Assembly: GCA_025024175.1 (NCBI GenBank)
Contig: QCXZ01000137.1
Location: forward strand, 69,936,680 to 70,000,679
Length of the DNA: 64,000 nucleotides
Source: Rhyzopertha dominica
Taxonomy: Eukaryota > Arthropoda > Insecta > Coleoptera > Bostrichidae
Direction of reading: 5' to 3'
The translations under genes were made by a program, and so were the position numbers. Of this stretch, positions 36,204 through 47,179 are shown piece by piece; position 1 is the stretch's first letter, and every line of letters starts with the position of its first letter. The notes beneath the pieces were generated by a model. That model made no database searches and was not told the DNA's origin. It saw only the letters and a list, made by a program, of their open reading frames with translations.

Positions 36204-36609
36204 TTTGTACAGATTGCAAGCGATTTGAAATTACGGATGTCAACTGCCTGACATTACACATGACAGTCCGCAACTAACGTATGGCCATCTAGTGTTACCT
36301 TTATGTAGCTTAACTTGCCCTTGATTTGGGTAAGAAAATGGCCGCCAGTTGGTATACCACGTATAGAGGTATCTTGCCTGAAATATTAGCGATTTTCTAT
36401 ATTAATATTCACCCGCCCCCCACTCCTGTATTTGACATTTAACAAAAAAATGTTTTTAACAAAAATGGTAGATCTTAGTTACAAACTCGAAAATATTTTC
36501 TAGCAGTTTCTCTTGGCCACTTTACTTAAGAAATTTTTTACCTCAAAGCTCTAGGGCTACTGGTTTATGAGATATGACCGGCCACCTCTCTTATTTGCTC
36601 ACCCTGTAC

Positions 36610-36959
36610 ATAAATAGAACATACAGTAAGTATTCTAATCTCTCTATTTTGTTTTATAAATAGTTCTACATAAAATATGAACGCGTGAAAGCATTCTTTA
36701 AATGATTCTGCCACATGAGATGACACTAAGAGCAGTTTATTCATTAACTTTACATTTTAGATGTTTTATTATATAAAGAGACTTTGATAGTTCTTTGTTC
36801 ACCTGAGGTATTTGCACCAATTTTTTTAAAAATTTAATAGGGTTCTGATCTGCAAGGTTTAGTGCTCTAAAAACTTACTCTTTTGTCTTATAGTTATTCA
36901 AATTGAAATTATTAGCTTTTGTACACTGAATACTATATTTCCTTCTCCGGTCGCAAAAT
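36610..36959. other. No recognised gene
   Basis: AT-rich sequence to the right of the nested elements. Nothing recognisable. Confidence 0.5.
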
Positions 36960-37067
36960 CTATAGTTGATGCATTGTTAAGGACTGAGGTGCGTTCACTG
37001 ATAAGTCATTCATACACACTATATAATACAGCGGCCCAAGAATTGACCCTTGTGGAAACCCTACATC
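36960..37067 (-). pseudogene. Non-LTR retrotransposon reverse-transcriptase scrap
   Basis: The minus strand reads GFPQGSILGPLYYIVCMNDL, which is reverse-transcriptase motif B (x-P-Q-G-S-x-L-G-P-L) followed by the Y-x-N-D-L block of jockey/CR1-type LINEs. A stop follows at 36960-36962. Upstream (towards 37260) I could not follow the frame. It is a short dead fragment and belongs to the same broad group as the LINE relics at 47, 54 and 61-63 kb. Confidence 0.75.
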
Positions 37068-37353
37068 AACTTGCTACACGCTGTCTATTGTTAATATTGT
37101 TAATATATGACTGTAACAGTCAATTTTCAGTGCTATATGCTCTTAAACACGCATGTTCTTTTGTAACACTGGATTTGTTTTTCATCCAAAGTTCAAAAAT
37201 TTTTAAAACAAGACTGGTAGTCTGGAAGTATTGCAATGGGCAGTGAATTGGTTTTATCACCTAGCTAGACAGGCTCTAATTTGATTAAAATAAAGTAATT
37301 GAAAAGCAATATTATATTGTTTTGTTATTGCAGTCAGATGATAAAATTATTTT

Positions 37354-37764
37354 TTGTCTCCTCGAGGTTTAATCAATTTTGCGGGTGAACTGGATTCAAT
37401 TTTTAATGAACATTTAAAAAAAGTAGTTTTTAAAGGCATATCAAAAACAATACAAAATGAACTTTTAGATTCAATTTTAACAGTGGCACAAAATGAAATT
37501 AAAAGTGAAATAGAACGCAGTGATTATTTAGCAGTTAAGTTGATGAAACAACTGACAGTTCTAATAAGAGTCACATGCTTTTCATTTTTCGATACGTTCT
37601 TGATGGAGTTGTATGATGAAAGATTTTGGAAGTTATTATCTAGTATCTATAAAAGCCCAGAGATAATAATTACTCAATCATATTACATTGCCGCGTTATT
37701 GTTCGTTCCACAACATGTAAAAGTGACAGAGACGTCATCAAGTTCTGACGGCAAGTATGGCTGA
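37354..37764 (+). pseudogene. hAT transposase of the ZMYM1/DUF4371 group, N-terminal part
   Basis: The frame includes GELDSIFNEHLKK, then G-I-S-K-T-I-Q-N-E-L-L-D, N-E-I-K-S-E-I-E-R and D-Y-L-A-V-K-L. In DUF4371 proteins the S-K-T-I-Q-N-(D/E)-L block leads to an F-V-S-V-x-V-D-E-T-T-D stretch holding the first catalytic Asp; that stretch is altered here. The frame ends with unrelated residues at the stop (37764). The C-terminal part lies at 38128-38507, and a large central part of the transposase is absent. The 5' end is cut off near 37340. Confidence 0.7.
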
Positions 37765-37793
37765 CTCCGCATGCATCGCGTAACCAGTGGCGT

Positions 37794-37969
37794 ACCGAAA
37801 ATAATTACTTGCGGGGACAGTATTGATTCACAAATTACTGTATAATGTTGATAAACGAAACACAAAACACTGCACGTGGTTATTCGTCTATTAGCCAAAT
37901 CGCATTGAACACAATAACAACAATGAACAAACCGGTTTAACCAGTTCTGAAATACCAATGCGCCACTGG
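37794..37969. mobile_element. Short inverted-repeat insertion inside the hAT transposase relic
   Basis: CCAGTGGCGTA at 37794 and TGCGCCACTGG ending at 37969 form inverted ends of about 11 bp (one mismatch), with weaker similarity just outside. The roughly 176-bp piece sits in the gap between the two DUF4371 parts. CAGTGGCG ends suggest a hAT-type miniature element, but I could not identify a clean 8-bp duplication. Confidence 0.45.
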
Positions 37970-38127
37970 TTTGCGCCTGCAGATCGCCACAACTGATTTC
38001 AGTCGCTGAAACAGGTTTTGCGCAATGACGTCACTAATGACGTCCCTGTCACCTTCTCATTTGGAATAAATTATAATGAGTGGACGATTTGCTGCAAATT
38101 GCTGTCTTAGATAAAATTGTACAAGGT

Positions 38128-38507
38128 TCATAACCAAAAGCGATTGCAACTAGATGGGTTTTTAATAGCCGATGCATAAAATCTGTTTTCATGTACAAGG
38201 AAGATATTGCTGCCTGCTTGGAAGTCATACTAGATAACGAAAACGATTCAAGTACTATAAATCAAGCGATTGGATTGCAAAATTATTTAAAAGTGAAGAT
38301 TTTCTATACTGGCTGAATTTCTTTCATCCACTGATGCTTCACTACGAAATACTTTTTAAACAACTACAGAAAAGAAGCATTGATGCCGTAAGTGTTAAAA
38401 AAAGTATGACCGATTTCATCAATCAACGAGTTATTGATCATTTTGCTGAAACTAACGATAGGAGGATCGAAATTTTAGATAAGCAGTTTTATCTTAAAGC
38501 ACTTTAA
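38128..38507 (+). pseudogene. hAT transposase of the ZMYM1/DUF4371 group, C-terminal part
   Basis: With one frameshift and stop, the plus strand reads A-T-R-W-V-F-N-S-R, the usual R-W-x-x-x-S-R turn of this family, then KEDIAACLEVI and Q-A-I-G-L-Q-N-Y-L-K. An F-L-Y-W-L-N-F-F-H-P-L-M segment follows, then L-F-K-Q-L-Q-K-R-S-I-D-A-V, a very typical DUF4371/ZMYM1 block. It ends at TAA 38505-38507. This is the continuation of the relic at 37354. Confidence 0.75.
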
Positions 38508-38887
38508 TTTGTGGGTATTTTTTACACGCATATCAATATTGTTTGGGTACACTACTGCACTGAAATTTGGGAATGATCGTCCATTTTGACCGACCGCGAG
38601 TCCCCACTGAAGGCAACTTGCAACAACTTTCAAAAACCTGCTTCTGTGGGCTGAAATTTTGAAGTAATTTTTATGCGATATTTAATTCAACGCATGATAG
38701 CAAGCGCGACAAAATATAACTTCTGGAATCGTGCGAACACAATTTATTTACAATACAATAATACCAACACTCATAATATCATGTTTTTTAATTAAAAAAA
38801 TCATCTGTTGTTTCAGGTTGGTGAAAGAAGAAATAGCTTTTATCTTTTAAGATAAATTTTGGTGTTGGTAATCCTGCTTGTTTTTTA

Positions 38888-38933
38888 GGGGTGGGGGTTT
38901 TGACCCCAATGACCCCCCCTGGATCCGCTCTTG
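38888..38933 (+). mobile_element. hAT right terminus (GGATCCGC type)
   Basis: The sequence ends ACCCCCCCTGGATCCGCTCTTG. This is the complement of the type of end that opens the complete hAT at 61454 (CAAGGGCGGATCCAGGGGGG). It lies 380 bp past the DUF4371 stop, so it is probably the right end of that element. No matching left end was seen; the 5' part was probably lost. Confidence 0.55.
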
Positions 38934-38942
38934 GTTCTAATG

Positions 38943-39590
38943 TATAGATATCAGTCTAGTAAGTGGCACCATTATAGCTCGAAATGCCGCTTTGATGACT
39001 GTCATGCATTCTTGACTATTAGATACTTTCCATGTGGCTGAATGTTTTCAGTCTTTATATGTCACTTGATGCATTTGACTAGGCTGATTAAGTAGATGAC
39101 ATTCAAAAGGACTTCTTTTTCCTTTAATTGATTTATGTATCATTTCGCTAAATTTTTCGGTTTTGAAACTTTGGTTTGTTTCAGAGAAAACCTGCTGAGA
39201 GTTTCAATAAAGAAATCATGTAATTGTTTTGGAACACTGGTTCCCAGTCCACAAGAACTAGGTACTGTAATTTGTCATAGTATTTTTGCGTGATTCTGAA
39301 AAGTAGTTGTTTTGGTGAAGCACTCGTCCAGATAAATTTCTCATGCCCGGTGGTCAGGCAGATTTGGATTTGTTGTAGTACCATGTTTAATGCACATATA
39401 CCAAATAATGTCCATATATCTACTGGACAGAATTTAAATTCTCCTTCAACAGGCATGTCTTTTGTGTCTGTATTCTCTAAGCATCTACGTATGTATATTG
39501 TTTGTTGACATGCAGTTACCTCCATATCTTTGAGGGTGTAATCTAGGCTTTCTTCTAAAACACATGTGGAAAGATATTTTATTTATTGCC
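38943..39590 (-). pseudogene. Unrecognised decayed coding region
   Basis: On the minus strand a possible acceptor (ACATGTGTTTTAG) near 39560 leads into a frame with L-D-Y-T-L-K-D-M-E-V-T, then CLENTDTKDMPVEGEFKFC, W-T-L-F-G-I-C-A and YYDKLQYLVLVDWEPVF. It stops at 39181. A shift of one base lets it run on through F-S-E-T-N-Q-S-F-K-T-E-K-F, K-G-K-R-S-P-F-E-C-H-L-L-N-Q-P and, after one more break, ATWKVSNSQECMTVIKAAF. It ends where the hAT terminus starts. Residue make-up is protein-like over about 200 codons with only two breaks. I do not recognise the family; a processed pseudogene or transposon gene are both possible. Confidence 0.45.
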
Positions 39591-39599
39591 TTCGATATG

Positions 39600-41520
39600 A
39601 AAGAAGTATACTACATTTTGGAGTTAACCAGTTAATTTCAGCACAGTTACTGAAAATCTGTGTGTAATCACTCACGCCGCGTTAGCAGCGACTGAGAAAT
39701 CCAACTCACCAAGTCTTTCAACTTCGAACAGACTATGGATGGGATATTTTAATTAGTACTGAATGTTGCCAGACAGGCATCTGAAAGGCATGAAATATCG
39801 CAACGTCTTTAATTTCCTTCAAATAATCGTCTTACAGAGCTCAGAAACTGACAGCGTATAACGCGGATGCAGACCAAAAACGCTTTGGTAGCACACTCCT
39901 GAAACCGATTAATCTGCTGGCGCAACGACAAGCGACGGTATTTCCACTCCAGCGCACCTAAAATCCTTACGGCCCTAGTCGCCAGCTTTATCTGAAAAAG
40001 TTCCTTTTTATGCCGCTAATCTCATCTAATTCAATGTTGAAACCCTAAACCGTCAAAGCGTATACTTGCGAAGGTTGAGGCGAAACACATTCTGATTGAC
40101 GTCAGATTGCTTGAGTAGAAAATCAAAAGAAATGCTTTTCACATACCCAACTCATTCAGTGCTTTTGTAGGTACCTATATAGAAACGCTGAAAGGGAACA
40201 CTCGTTTACTAAAAATTTCATTTTTATGTTTATGTTGACATAAAAACGTCCTAATAAGGTAATAATTATTTTTGTGTCAATATGAACTTGTTGATCATCA
40301 AGAAACTCATGCACAAATTAGCAGACGGAGTTCAAACAAGTATACATCTAAATTTAGAAGTTTTTACTCTTTTGAGAATATAAAAACAAGGTGTTTTTTT
40401 TAAACAATAACTTTAAATTGATTTATGCAGAAAAGAAACATTCCAAAAATAAGTAATTATCCTATAGTGTTTAGCCTGGATAAATAGCTCATTAATAAAT
40501 TACCTAGCTTATTCCAACCACAGTTGGGCGTTACTTGCATAAAAATGCTAATAATGACTAAAGTATATTCTTAATGATTAAAAAACTGTTCTTACTAATG
40601 GAAAGTGTTTGAGAGGTTTGAAACATGAAAGTTTATTTCTGGTAGCTATTACATTTGGATAATCTTTGATGTACAGGTTTATTGGGGTGAAATAGGTAAA
40701 AAATTATTAAAAATCACACCTAAGTACTAGAACTTCTTTGTTTATATGGGTGTCATTTTATTTTCTACGCTACATTGACAGGAATAAGGTGAATGAATAT
40801 ATGTGAGATACAGATAAGGAGTATGCAATGTAAAAATTTGGGTTAGCGATAACGTGACCATTTGTTACTTAAATAATGTAAAAATTATATTCTAAACAAA
40901 ATTATTTGCTTTTAAATTTACAATCGAGTGTTAAATTCAAAGGCGCAAAGAATTTAATATAGCCTCAGCCCCAGTTTTTGCCTTTTAGCAGTTTGAAGTT
41001 TAAGCGTGGGTGGTGGGCGAAAAAGTCGTTAAAATAATCCTACCCTAGGCAATTAATATCCGCCCCTCAAACCAATTAACAGAAATGCCTGGTTCCACCT
41101 ACATAAACGGTGTGGAAGATTGGAGCTAATAAACAACCCATTTTTGTGCTTTTTTTAATTAACCGATTTTACGTGATTTAAAAATGGCTTTTTCACAACG
41201 ACGACTTTAAAGCTTTTTAAACTTCAAACAAGTTCCACGTAAATGAGCCACAACGTTTTCTAATTATAATAAGCAGAAGTGTCCAAGAAGTAACTACGTC
41301 GTAATGTCAATGCACCCGACAGACTACTTTGATTGAGGTCTTGAAGTAATGACCAAAGTTTATTTAAGAACGAAACCTAATCGGTGCATTTACCCAGTAC
41401 ACGGAAAGAGATCGATCACTTACTGCTTTCTAATAAAAGCATGATATTTAAGGATGTTGAAGTTGATATTCTGAAGGAGAGACATCGTTTGAACAATTAG
41501 GAACAGTTTCCATTAAGTTA
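39600..41520. other. No recognised gene
   Basis: AT-rich sequence. No coding motif, no repeat recognised. I looked for an LTR of the gypsy-like relic that begins near 41.5 kb and found none that I could support. Confidence 0.45.
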
Positions 41521-41539
41521 GTGAGGAAGGGTAGAAATT

Positions 41540-42235
41540 AATCTATAATTTGTCGCTACCGATTTTGCCGAAGAGTAAAACTTTTGCCGAACTAGTGGAC
41601 CTATTTAATAAACATTTTGCATCAATGAATCGTTTTTCGCGGCACGATCAAAATCCTGTTCACAAAATAATGTGGGTGAAGATGCAAATAAATGGGTTGC
41701 TCAGTTAAGAAATTTGGTGGTCAATTGTGATTTTTCGGCTACTGAAATTGATTGGGTTCTAAGGGATCGTTTCGTTGTGGGATTCACAAAAGATCCTGCT
41801 ACAGCTAGATTATTCGAAGAAAATTCTACTAGCACGTTTTCCGATGTGGTTCGAATTGCTGCTTCAAAGATGGTTGCGGATACCAACATTGAAGTCAAAA
41901 TGGAGCCAGAAGTTCAACATGTGTCGGTGATATCCAGGAAGGGACACCATTTGCCGAATACGAACGACACAGTTCCATCGTCATCGAGGACGTCAGCAGT
42001 ACCGTCATCATCCGGATCAACGAAAGTGCGCAAGCCAGCGAAATTTTGTGCGGTGTGCGGTATGCGCAAACACAACAAAAGTAAGTGGCGCTTTAGGGGA
42101 TATGAGTGCCATTTTTGTAAAGTAAACGGTCACCTTGCACCAGTTTGTCTTGGGAAAACTAATAAAAACTGCAGTTTTTTAAATTTTGTGGACGATAATG
42201 ATCAGATTTTTATGTTAGGAGCTAGCAGCCTGTAA
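41540..42235 (+). pseudogene. Gypsy-type gag with zinc knuckle
   Basis: The gag begins with F-A-E-L-V-D-L-F-N-K-H-F, a frameshift near 41650, then the intact 187-codon frame from 41672: E-D-A-N-K-W-V-A-Q-L-R-N-L, L-R-D-R-F-V-V-G-F, a Ser-rich linker, and the basic end. The end holds C-A-V-C-G-M-R-K-H and YECHFCKVNGHLAPVC, which is a C-x2-C-x4-H-x4-C zinc knuckle that binds RNA. Gag packages the element RNA into particles. The antisense frame at 41701-41898 is a shadow. Confidence 0.75.
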
Positions 42236-42354
42236 ATCCATTTTATGTCACTATTAAAATCTCTGCAGTTTCTAAAACGTTATGGTTAAACAATTTAAAA
42301 AATCATGCATTGATGTGACATAGACAATTGTACGTTTATCACGGAGATAAGCTA

Positions 42355-42490
42355 GACGTTCTAGGATTTTGTAACATTTTTGTGACGTACAATGGTATTC
42401 CAAATGATTTAAATGTGTTTGTAATAGACAGGGGTAGACCTCCTATTTTAGGCAGAGATTTCATGAAAATGTATAATTTAATAATTTAAT
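42355..42490 (+). pseudogene. Gypsy-type aspartic protease remnant
   Basis: After gag the plus strand reads V-F-V-I-D-R-G-R-P-P-I-L-G-R-D-F-M, which corresponds to the (L/V)-x-G-x-x-x-x-L-L-G-R-D-W-L end of retroelement proteases. The catalytic D-(S/T)-G segment expected about 60 residues before it is not visible, so the protease has lost its active site. Confidence 0.55.
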
Positions 42491-42601
42491 AATAAGAGAA
42501 ATCCATACTGTTCAGGATGATTTAAGTTATCTTAAAAATAAATATTATAAAAAAAATTTCCGGGAATTGGAACGTTTAATAAGGGAACAGTTTTAAAATT
42601 T

Positions 42602-43250
42602 TTGCGGGCGAGACCTTTACCTTTTGGTATTAAGGATAAAGTTGAAAAGGAACTTGAACGCTTGGTTAATCTAAATGTATTAGTTCCAGTAGATTACTCG
42701 CCTTCGGCAACCCCGATTGTACCAGTATTGAAAAGAGACGGGTCAGTATGTATATGCGGTGATTATAAGGTCACACTTAACCCTGAGCTACAAACTGATC
42801 AATTTCCACTGCCGCGTATTGAAGATTTGTTTTCAAGACTGGAGGATGCCAGCCTATTTTCTAAAATTGATTTATAACAGGCATATGCACAAATTTTCCT
42901 AGATGAAAAATCTGAATAATTAGTGACCATTTCAACTCACAAGGGTTTATTCCGTTATCAAAGATGACCATACGGAGTAGCATGTGAACCTGAAAAGTAC
43001 CAAAAACTGATGAAATCTCTACTTTCAGAGGGAGTCATAATATTTTTAGATGATGTGCTAATAGGAGGAGTGGATCACATGCAAAATTTGGAACGAGTAG
43101 AAAAAGTCGATTGCAAAATGCTGGGCTTAAAGTATAAGCTAATAAATTTCATTTTTTCCAAAAGCAAGTCCAATATTTAGGTTTTATTATCGATAAAGAT
43201 GGTCTTAAAACTTCCCCTAACATAGTTTTAGCTATATAAAACGCTCAAGT
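42602..43250 (+). pseudogene. Gypsy-type reverse transcriptase, N-terminal half
   Basis: An uninterrupted frame runs 42602-42877 with R-P-L-P-F-G-I-K-D-K-V, a V-P-V-D-Y-S-P-S-A-T-P-I-V-P-V block, R-V/I-C-G-D-Y and F-P-L-P-R-I-E-D-L-F, then F-S-K-I-D-L followed by a stop. Beyond the stop it reads Q-A-Y-A-Q-I-F-L-D, T-H-K-G-L-F-R-Y-Q-R, P-Y-G-V-A and F-L-D-D-V-L, the catalytic x-D-D box with Phe instead of the usual Tyr. It fades at N-V-S-E-L-K-S-M-R-N near 43280. Stops and shifts make it dead. Confidence 0.8.
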
Positions 43251-43299
43251 TCCAAATAATGTTTCTGAACTCAAATCAATGCGGAATTAATAGCATATA

Positions 43300-46200
43300 C
43301 AAAAAGAGCGTTTTTTGCATTATAGTTTTTGTGCAGTGTACTGCATTCAGGTCGACACTTGTAATTATATGGTCGAATAAACGTGTTGATAAAAGGTTGG
43401 TGCGTATTATTGAAGAGCACTTGTGCTTCCCGAATGGCCTAAGAATATATTACACTATATGAAAGAGTAAATGTGGAAACGATAGAACGATATTTTAAAG
43501 AAATGATAATTTCTACTACTTATTATAGTGCACGACATTCTTGAAACAAATGAAACAATGAAAAAAGGAATAGGTGCTTACTTTTCTTGGAATATCGTTA
43601 CTGATGGTTATGGTTCAAATTAAAGGGAAGTTCTAGTTAAGATGCTACTTCTTTTAAATTTCTTATTGACGAAAAGATGCACTACAGAGCGCAAATAAAA
43701 ATATTTTATTTCCTTTTTTTAGAAAACAGTAGCCAGTGGATCACATAATACATTTAAAGAGATTTGCTAAAAGAAAAATTAAAACTTTATTTGCAATTGT
43801 TTTAGGACTGATTTAATCTTACACGCACGTAGGCCTATGATTCTGAAATAACGTTATCATTCTAGACCGTCAATAATTCAATGCAAACGATGTAGACGCC
43901 TTTGATAGGCATTTGGTAGAGTATTATGTATGATAAACATGCTGTTATAAAGTACAACTTATTTAAATTATAGTAAAAACAAACGGCAGAAAGATTCTTT
44001 CCTGAAAATAAAGAGTTTTACACATTATTATTATAAAGCTAAGTGCATGATATATATAAGTATATCAAATACAAACTAAATAATCTATGTGATCTTGTGA
44101 TCTAATTTTTACAATGCAGTTTAACGCCTAACAGACATTTTTTCATTCACATTTAGAACTCGTTCGCTGACCGAAACATTTATGTATTCGATCTCCTTGT
44201 TACTGCATGTGATTTGATCACAAAGGGCAGTGCGAACTATTTATAGTTCATCCTACACCGATAAAACTTATCCTACCCTAATCCGGGGAAAGTTTTTCCA
44301 CGTTATCCTGGGTTTTCGAACCGGATGGACACCTTGTTGAGGGAACTCATCAACAAGGTGCTGAGTTTCGAAAAGTCTAATGGACGCTCATAAAAGTTTT
44401 ATCCTCGGGGTTACAACAAGTAAAAGGAGGTTGCTAAAACTCTACAACTGTTAGAACGTCTTGAACAGTTTCTTTAATTTGACAATTGCTGTGTTTACTT
44501 TCGGTTAAGCGGACATCGTAAATTGATCTTTGTTTTATGTATTAGGAGCGGAAAGACATGCAAATGTTGTATACATTCTGCTTTGTTGTATTAGCCTTCT
44601 TTATCGGATATATTATATTGTTATCTGTGTAATTTTTAAATGATTGATCAAATTCTGAGTGCACCACTCTGTAGTCTTGAGCATAGGTGGTGTAAATAGG
44701 CCATAAACTAATAATGATTCAACTCTTGGAACCATTTAAAATCATTCCATTGTACAGATCGCCAAAACTGGACACTCATAAATGCATATGATCATAACTA
44801 ACCATAACATTATTGTTGGAGAGATTCGTATAAAAACTTTATAAGCTGACACACACGGTGATAAACACCTCTCTATACAGGTTGTATGAATTTGGATTCA
44901 TCAGTGTCATCAGTTGCTACACTAGGGTGCAAAGAGGTTCAACATCCAGTACTGACTATATTTTGACAAAGAAAAGTTATAAAAGAATATAAAAACCTCA
45001 GGAAATAAACTGCAGGAGAAACTAGTGCGGCAATATACAAACGCAACAATGCTGATCTTATTATATCTGCTCCACATCAGCTCTATACTGAGTAAAATAC
45101 TGTTGGGACGCACAGGTTCGAAAACTGTGGATTTCTGACTTTCTTTTATTTCAAATACTTCAATCAAATATTTCAAATTTAAACTCAACTAGCTTAAAAC
45201 ACTAGCACTAAAAACACCTGTCTTTTGCTCGGATCTCGCTCGATTAACAGATATTTGAATTCAGAACTTCACACTTTAAAGTATAAAGTATTTCGCGCTT
45301 CCGCCCACGCCATCTTTCTAGATGTTTCTAGAAGAACATCTCCCTGTCCCAGTCTAAACTTCGCGTATATTCAATTGATAGAATTTACTGGAGTCTCGAC
45401 GTTCTGCCCTCTAACTGCTGCTAGGATCACTATCCAAAGTGTCCAATTAAACAGCATCTACGTGCCTGTATCTCTGGTCCACATATGGAGCTGATTATCC
45501 GCTAGCATGTAACAATACAATATATAAAAAAAGCATGGTGGGATCTAAATACCAGAGTAGTTTGAATAGAACTACGGACTACGTTGGATTTGACAGAATC
45601 CATTTCACACAAAAATAAATGATAGAATGGAGCTTAAAACTTTTAATTCTTAAAACAAAAACGAGTATTTCAGAGAAAAAATTACAGAAAACCAAAAGGA
45701 CAAGAAAAAGCTGGGGAATAATCACCAATCATATAATAGGTAAATTGTACTCACAAAAACTGAACATGATGAAAACTGTATAGCCAATAAAAACTGCTGC
45801 AAATTGAATCAATACTTCCACATCCAATTGTCTAAATGACATTTACGTTTTTATTTCTTATACTATACGATTAATAATCAGGTTATGAGCATTTTTTCTA
45901 TCTATACATATTTTCTAAGACAAACGGTCCTCGTGATATTAGCAAAAATACATAAATTTTAAAAATAATTTTTTCCGATTAACTCGAAAAGTATTAACTT
46001 AACAAAAAAATTACAAGAGTGCCTTCCGATCAGAAATTTGATTTTATATATAATACCAAAATTTAAAAAAATCGTACTAACAGGGTCCAAAATACGTTTT
46101 TTTTGGATACATTTTCTAGGCACTTTTTGTGAGATATTTAATTTCCTATCTGATGGTATTTTTATTTTTTGAATATATTAAATATATTCGGAGATATTTA

Positions 46201-47030
46201 GGAAAAACCGTTTTCTTTAAGTGGCGTTTTTTGCCAATATCTTCTAAACAATTTGCTGCACCGAAAATTTATAAGAACTCGCAGTTATACTACTAATCAC
46301 ATACTATAAGAAAAAAAAGGAAATTTGCAAAAAGGGTAGCTACCTCCCAATTTCGCCCCCTTCCCGATACCCTACTTAATCCAAAAACAATAGGTCGCTT
46401 TGGGTAGCTGAGATTTATACGTTTGCCAAATTTCAAGTTCATATATTAAGTCTTTCAAAAGTTATCGTGACCACAAACAAAACCACAGACACAGACACAC
46501 AGACAAGAAATTTTCTTCTACTCAAATTTTGCTTTTTTTTACGTTTTCGGCCATTTTAAAGCGAATGAGCAAATAAAAATTTTTGAAAATTTTTTTGCGA
46601 CACAATACTCCCAATCCGTTGAATGTGGAAGTAATTATCATCAAGGTGTTTCAACGTAGCAAAAGATTTCGCTAGTTTAAATCTACATCAATTAAGCACC
46701 GCTGTTGGACTTAAAATAATTAATATCCCACCACTAAGCTGAACAAGCTGTTTATATAGGTGCTAAATGTAGAGGTCATCAAATATTGATAGCCATCAAT
46801 TTTTTCTCATTTATTTTTATATTATAAACTTACATACATTAAATTATTGTGTGGTATTTATTTATTCACCACATGCACTGAACCACGTTATTGTAAATAT
46901 AAGGTCCGGAAAAATACCTCCTGTATTTGAAAATGGCGCTGCGTGAGTTGTGGTAGGGATACGAAGGCAGGGGGGCATCGATCGATTATAACATTTATTT
47001 TACCATTTTACTTAGTAACAAATTGATAAT
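43300..47030. other. No recognised gene
   Basis: AT-rich sequence. The frames at 44922-45188 (minus) and 45225-45494 (plus) have no recognisable motif. A perfect 11-bp hairpin lies at 44330-44360. A CAGACA-rich short run lies at 46485-46505, followed by poly-T; such a block is common in dispersed invertebrate repeats, but I cannot assign a family. Confidence 0.45.
44330..44360. repeat. Perfect 11-bp inverted repeat (hairpin)
   Basis: CACCTTGTTGA at 44330-44340 and TCAACAAGGTG at 44350-44360 are exact complements separated by 9 bases. No gene context. It could be chance or the apex of an old foldback element. Confidence 0.6.
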
Positions 47031-47179
47031 AACAATGATAATAATATCTTTATTCATCTGTATCACAGATAAGTCACACAAAAATATATATAAAATGTGT
47101 ATAGTACATGATCAGTTTGTTAGATTGATAGCTGCAGAAACTCTTGAAGTGTGTATATTGGATTGTCCATCAGTAGGCG

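Larger units (their letters stand above)
17423..36376 (-). mobile_element. P-superfamily DNA transposon, middle nest layer
   Basis: The ends are inverted copies: CAAGATACCTCTATA at 17423 and its complement ending at 36376. Further similarity reaches inward about 120 bp, for example GGCAAGTTAAGCT, then GTTGCGGACTGTCA on both sides. The exact 8-bp duplication CCTGAAAT flanks it (17415-17422 and 36377-36384), splitting hairpin 2 of the outer element. Its 5' gene end lies at the right: a THAP finger on the minus strand. A THAP9/P-like C-terminal exon lies at 19042-19321. THAP gene, 8-bp duplication and CA...TG ends together indicate the P superfamily. Own sequence is about 4 kb after removing the nested foldback element. 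I could not find the RNase H-like catalytic exons, and the THAP exon carries a frameshift, so this copy is probably dead. Confidence 0.75.
15931..36606. mobile_element. Outer nest layer: TA-flanked CAGGGTG hairpin element
   Basis: The left end (TA at 15929-15930, then CAGGGTGAGCAAATAAGAG) and the right end (ending CTCTTATTTGCTCACCCTG, then TA at 36607-36608) are inverted copies of each other for about 130 bp. They share blocks such as GGTGGCCGGTCATATCTCAT and CCAAGAGAAA. A TA flank with CAGGG-type termini fits Tc1/mariner-superfamily target use, although TA is too short to prove this. Its own sequence is only about 1.7 kb (15931-17422 and 36385-36606); everything between is a later insertion. 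No transposase frame was seen in its own sequence, so it looks non-autonomous. Confidence 0.75.
41525..43290 (+). mobile_element. Truncated Ty3/gypsy-type retrotransposon relic
   Basis: The order gag, protease remnant, reverse transcriptase is that of Ty3/gypsy LTR elements. Coding is broken by several frameshifts and stops. Sequence after the Y-x-D-D region fades out near 43290, so RNase H and integrase are missing. No LTR could be identified on either side. The block resembles K02A2.6-type gypsy polyproteins common in invertebrates. Confidence 0.75.

Noticed and set aside
37683..37958. 91-codon minus-strand frame
   Set aside because: It overlaps the DUF4371 relic and a small inverted-repeat insertion and shows no motif.
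45225..45494. 89-codon plus-strand frame
   Set aside because: No recognisable motif, no splice or neighbour support; likely chance.
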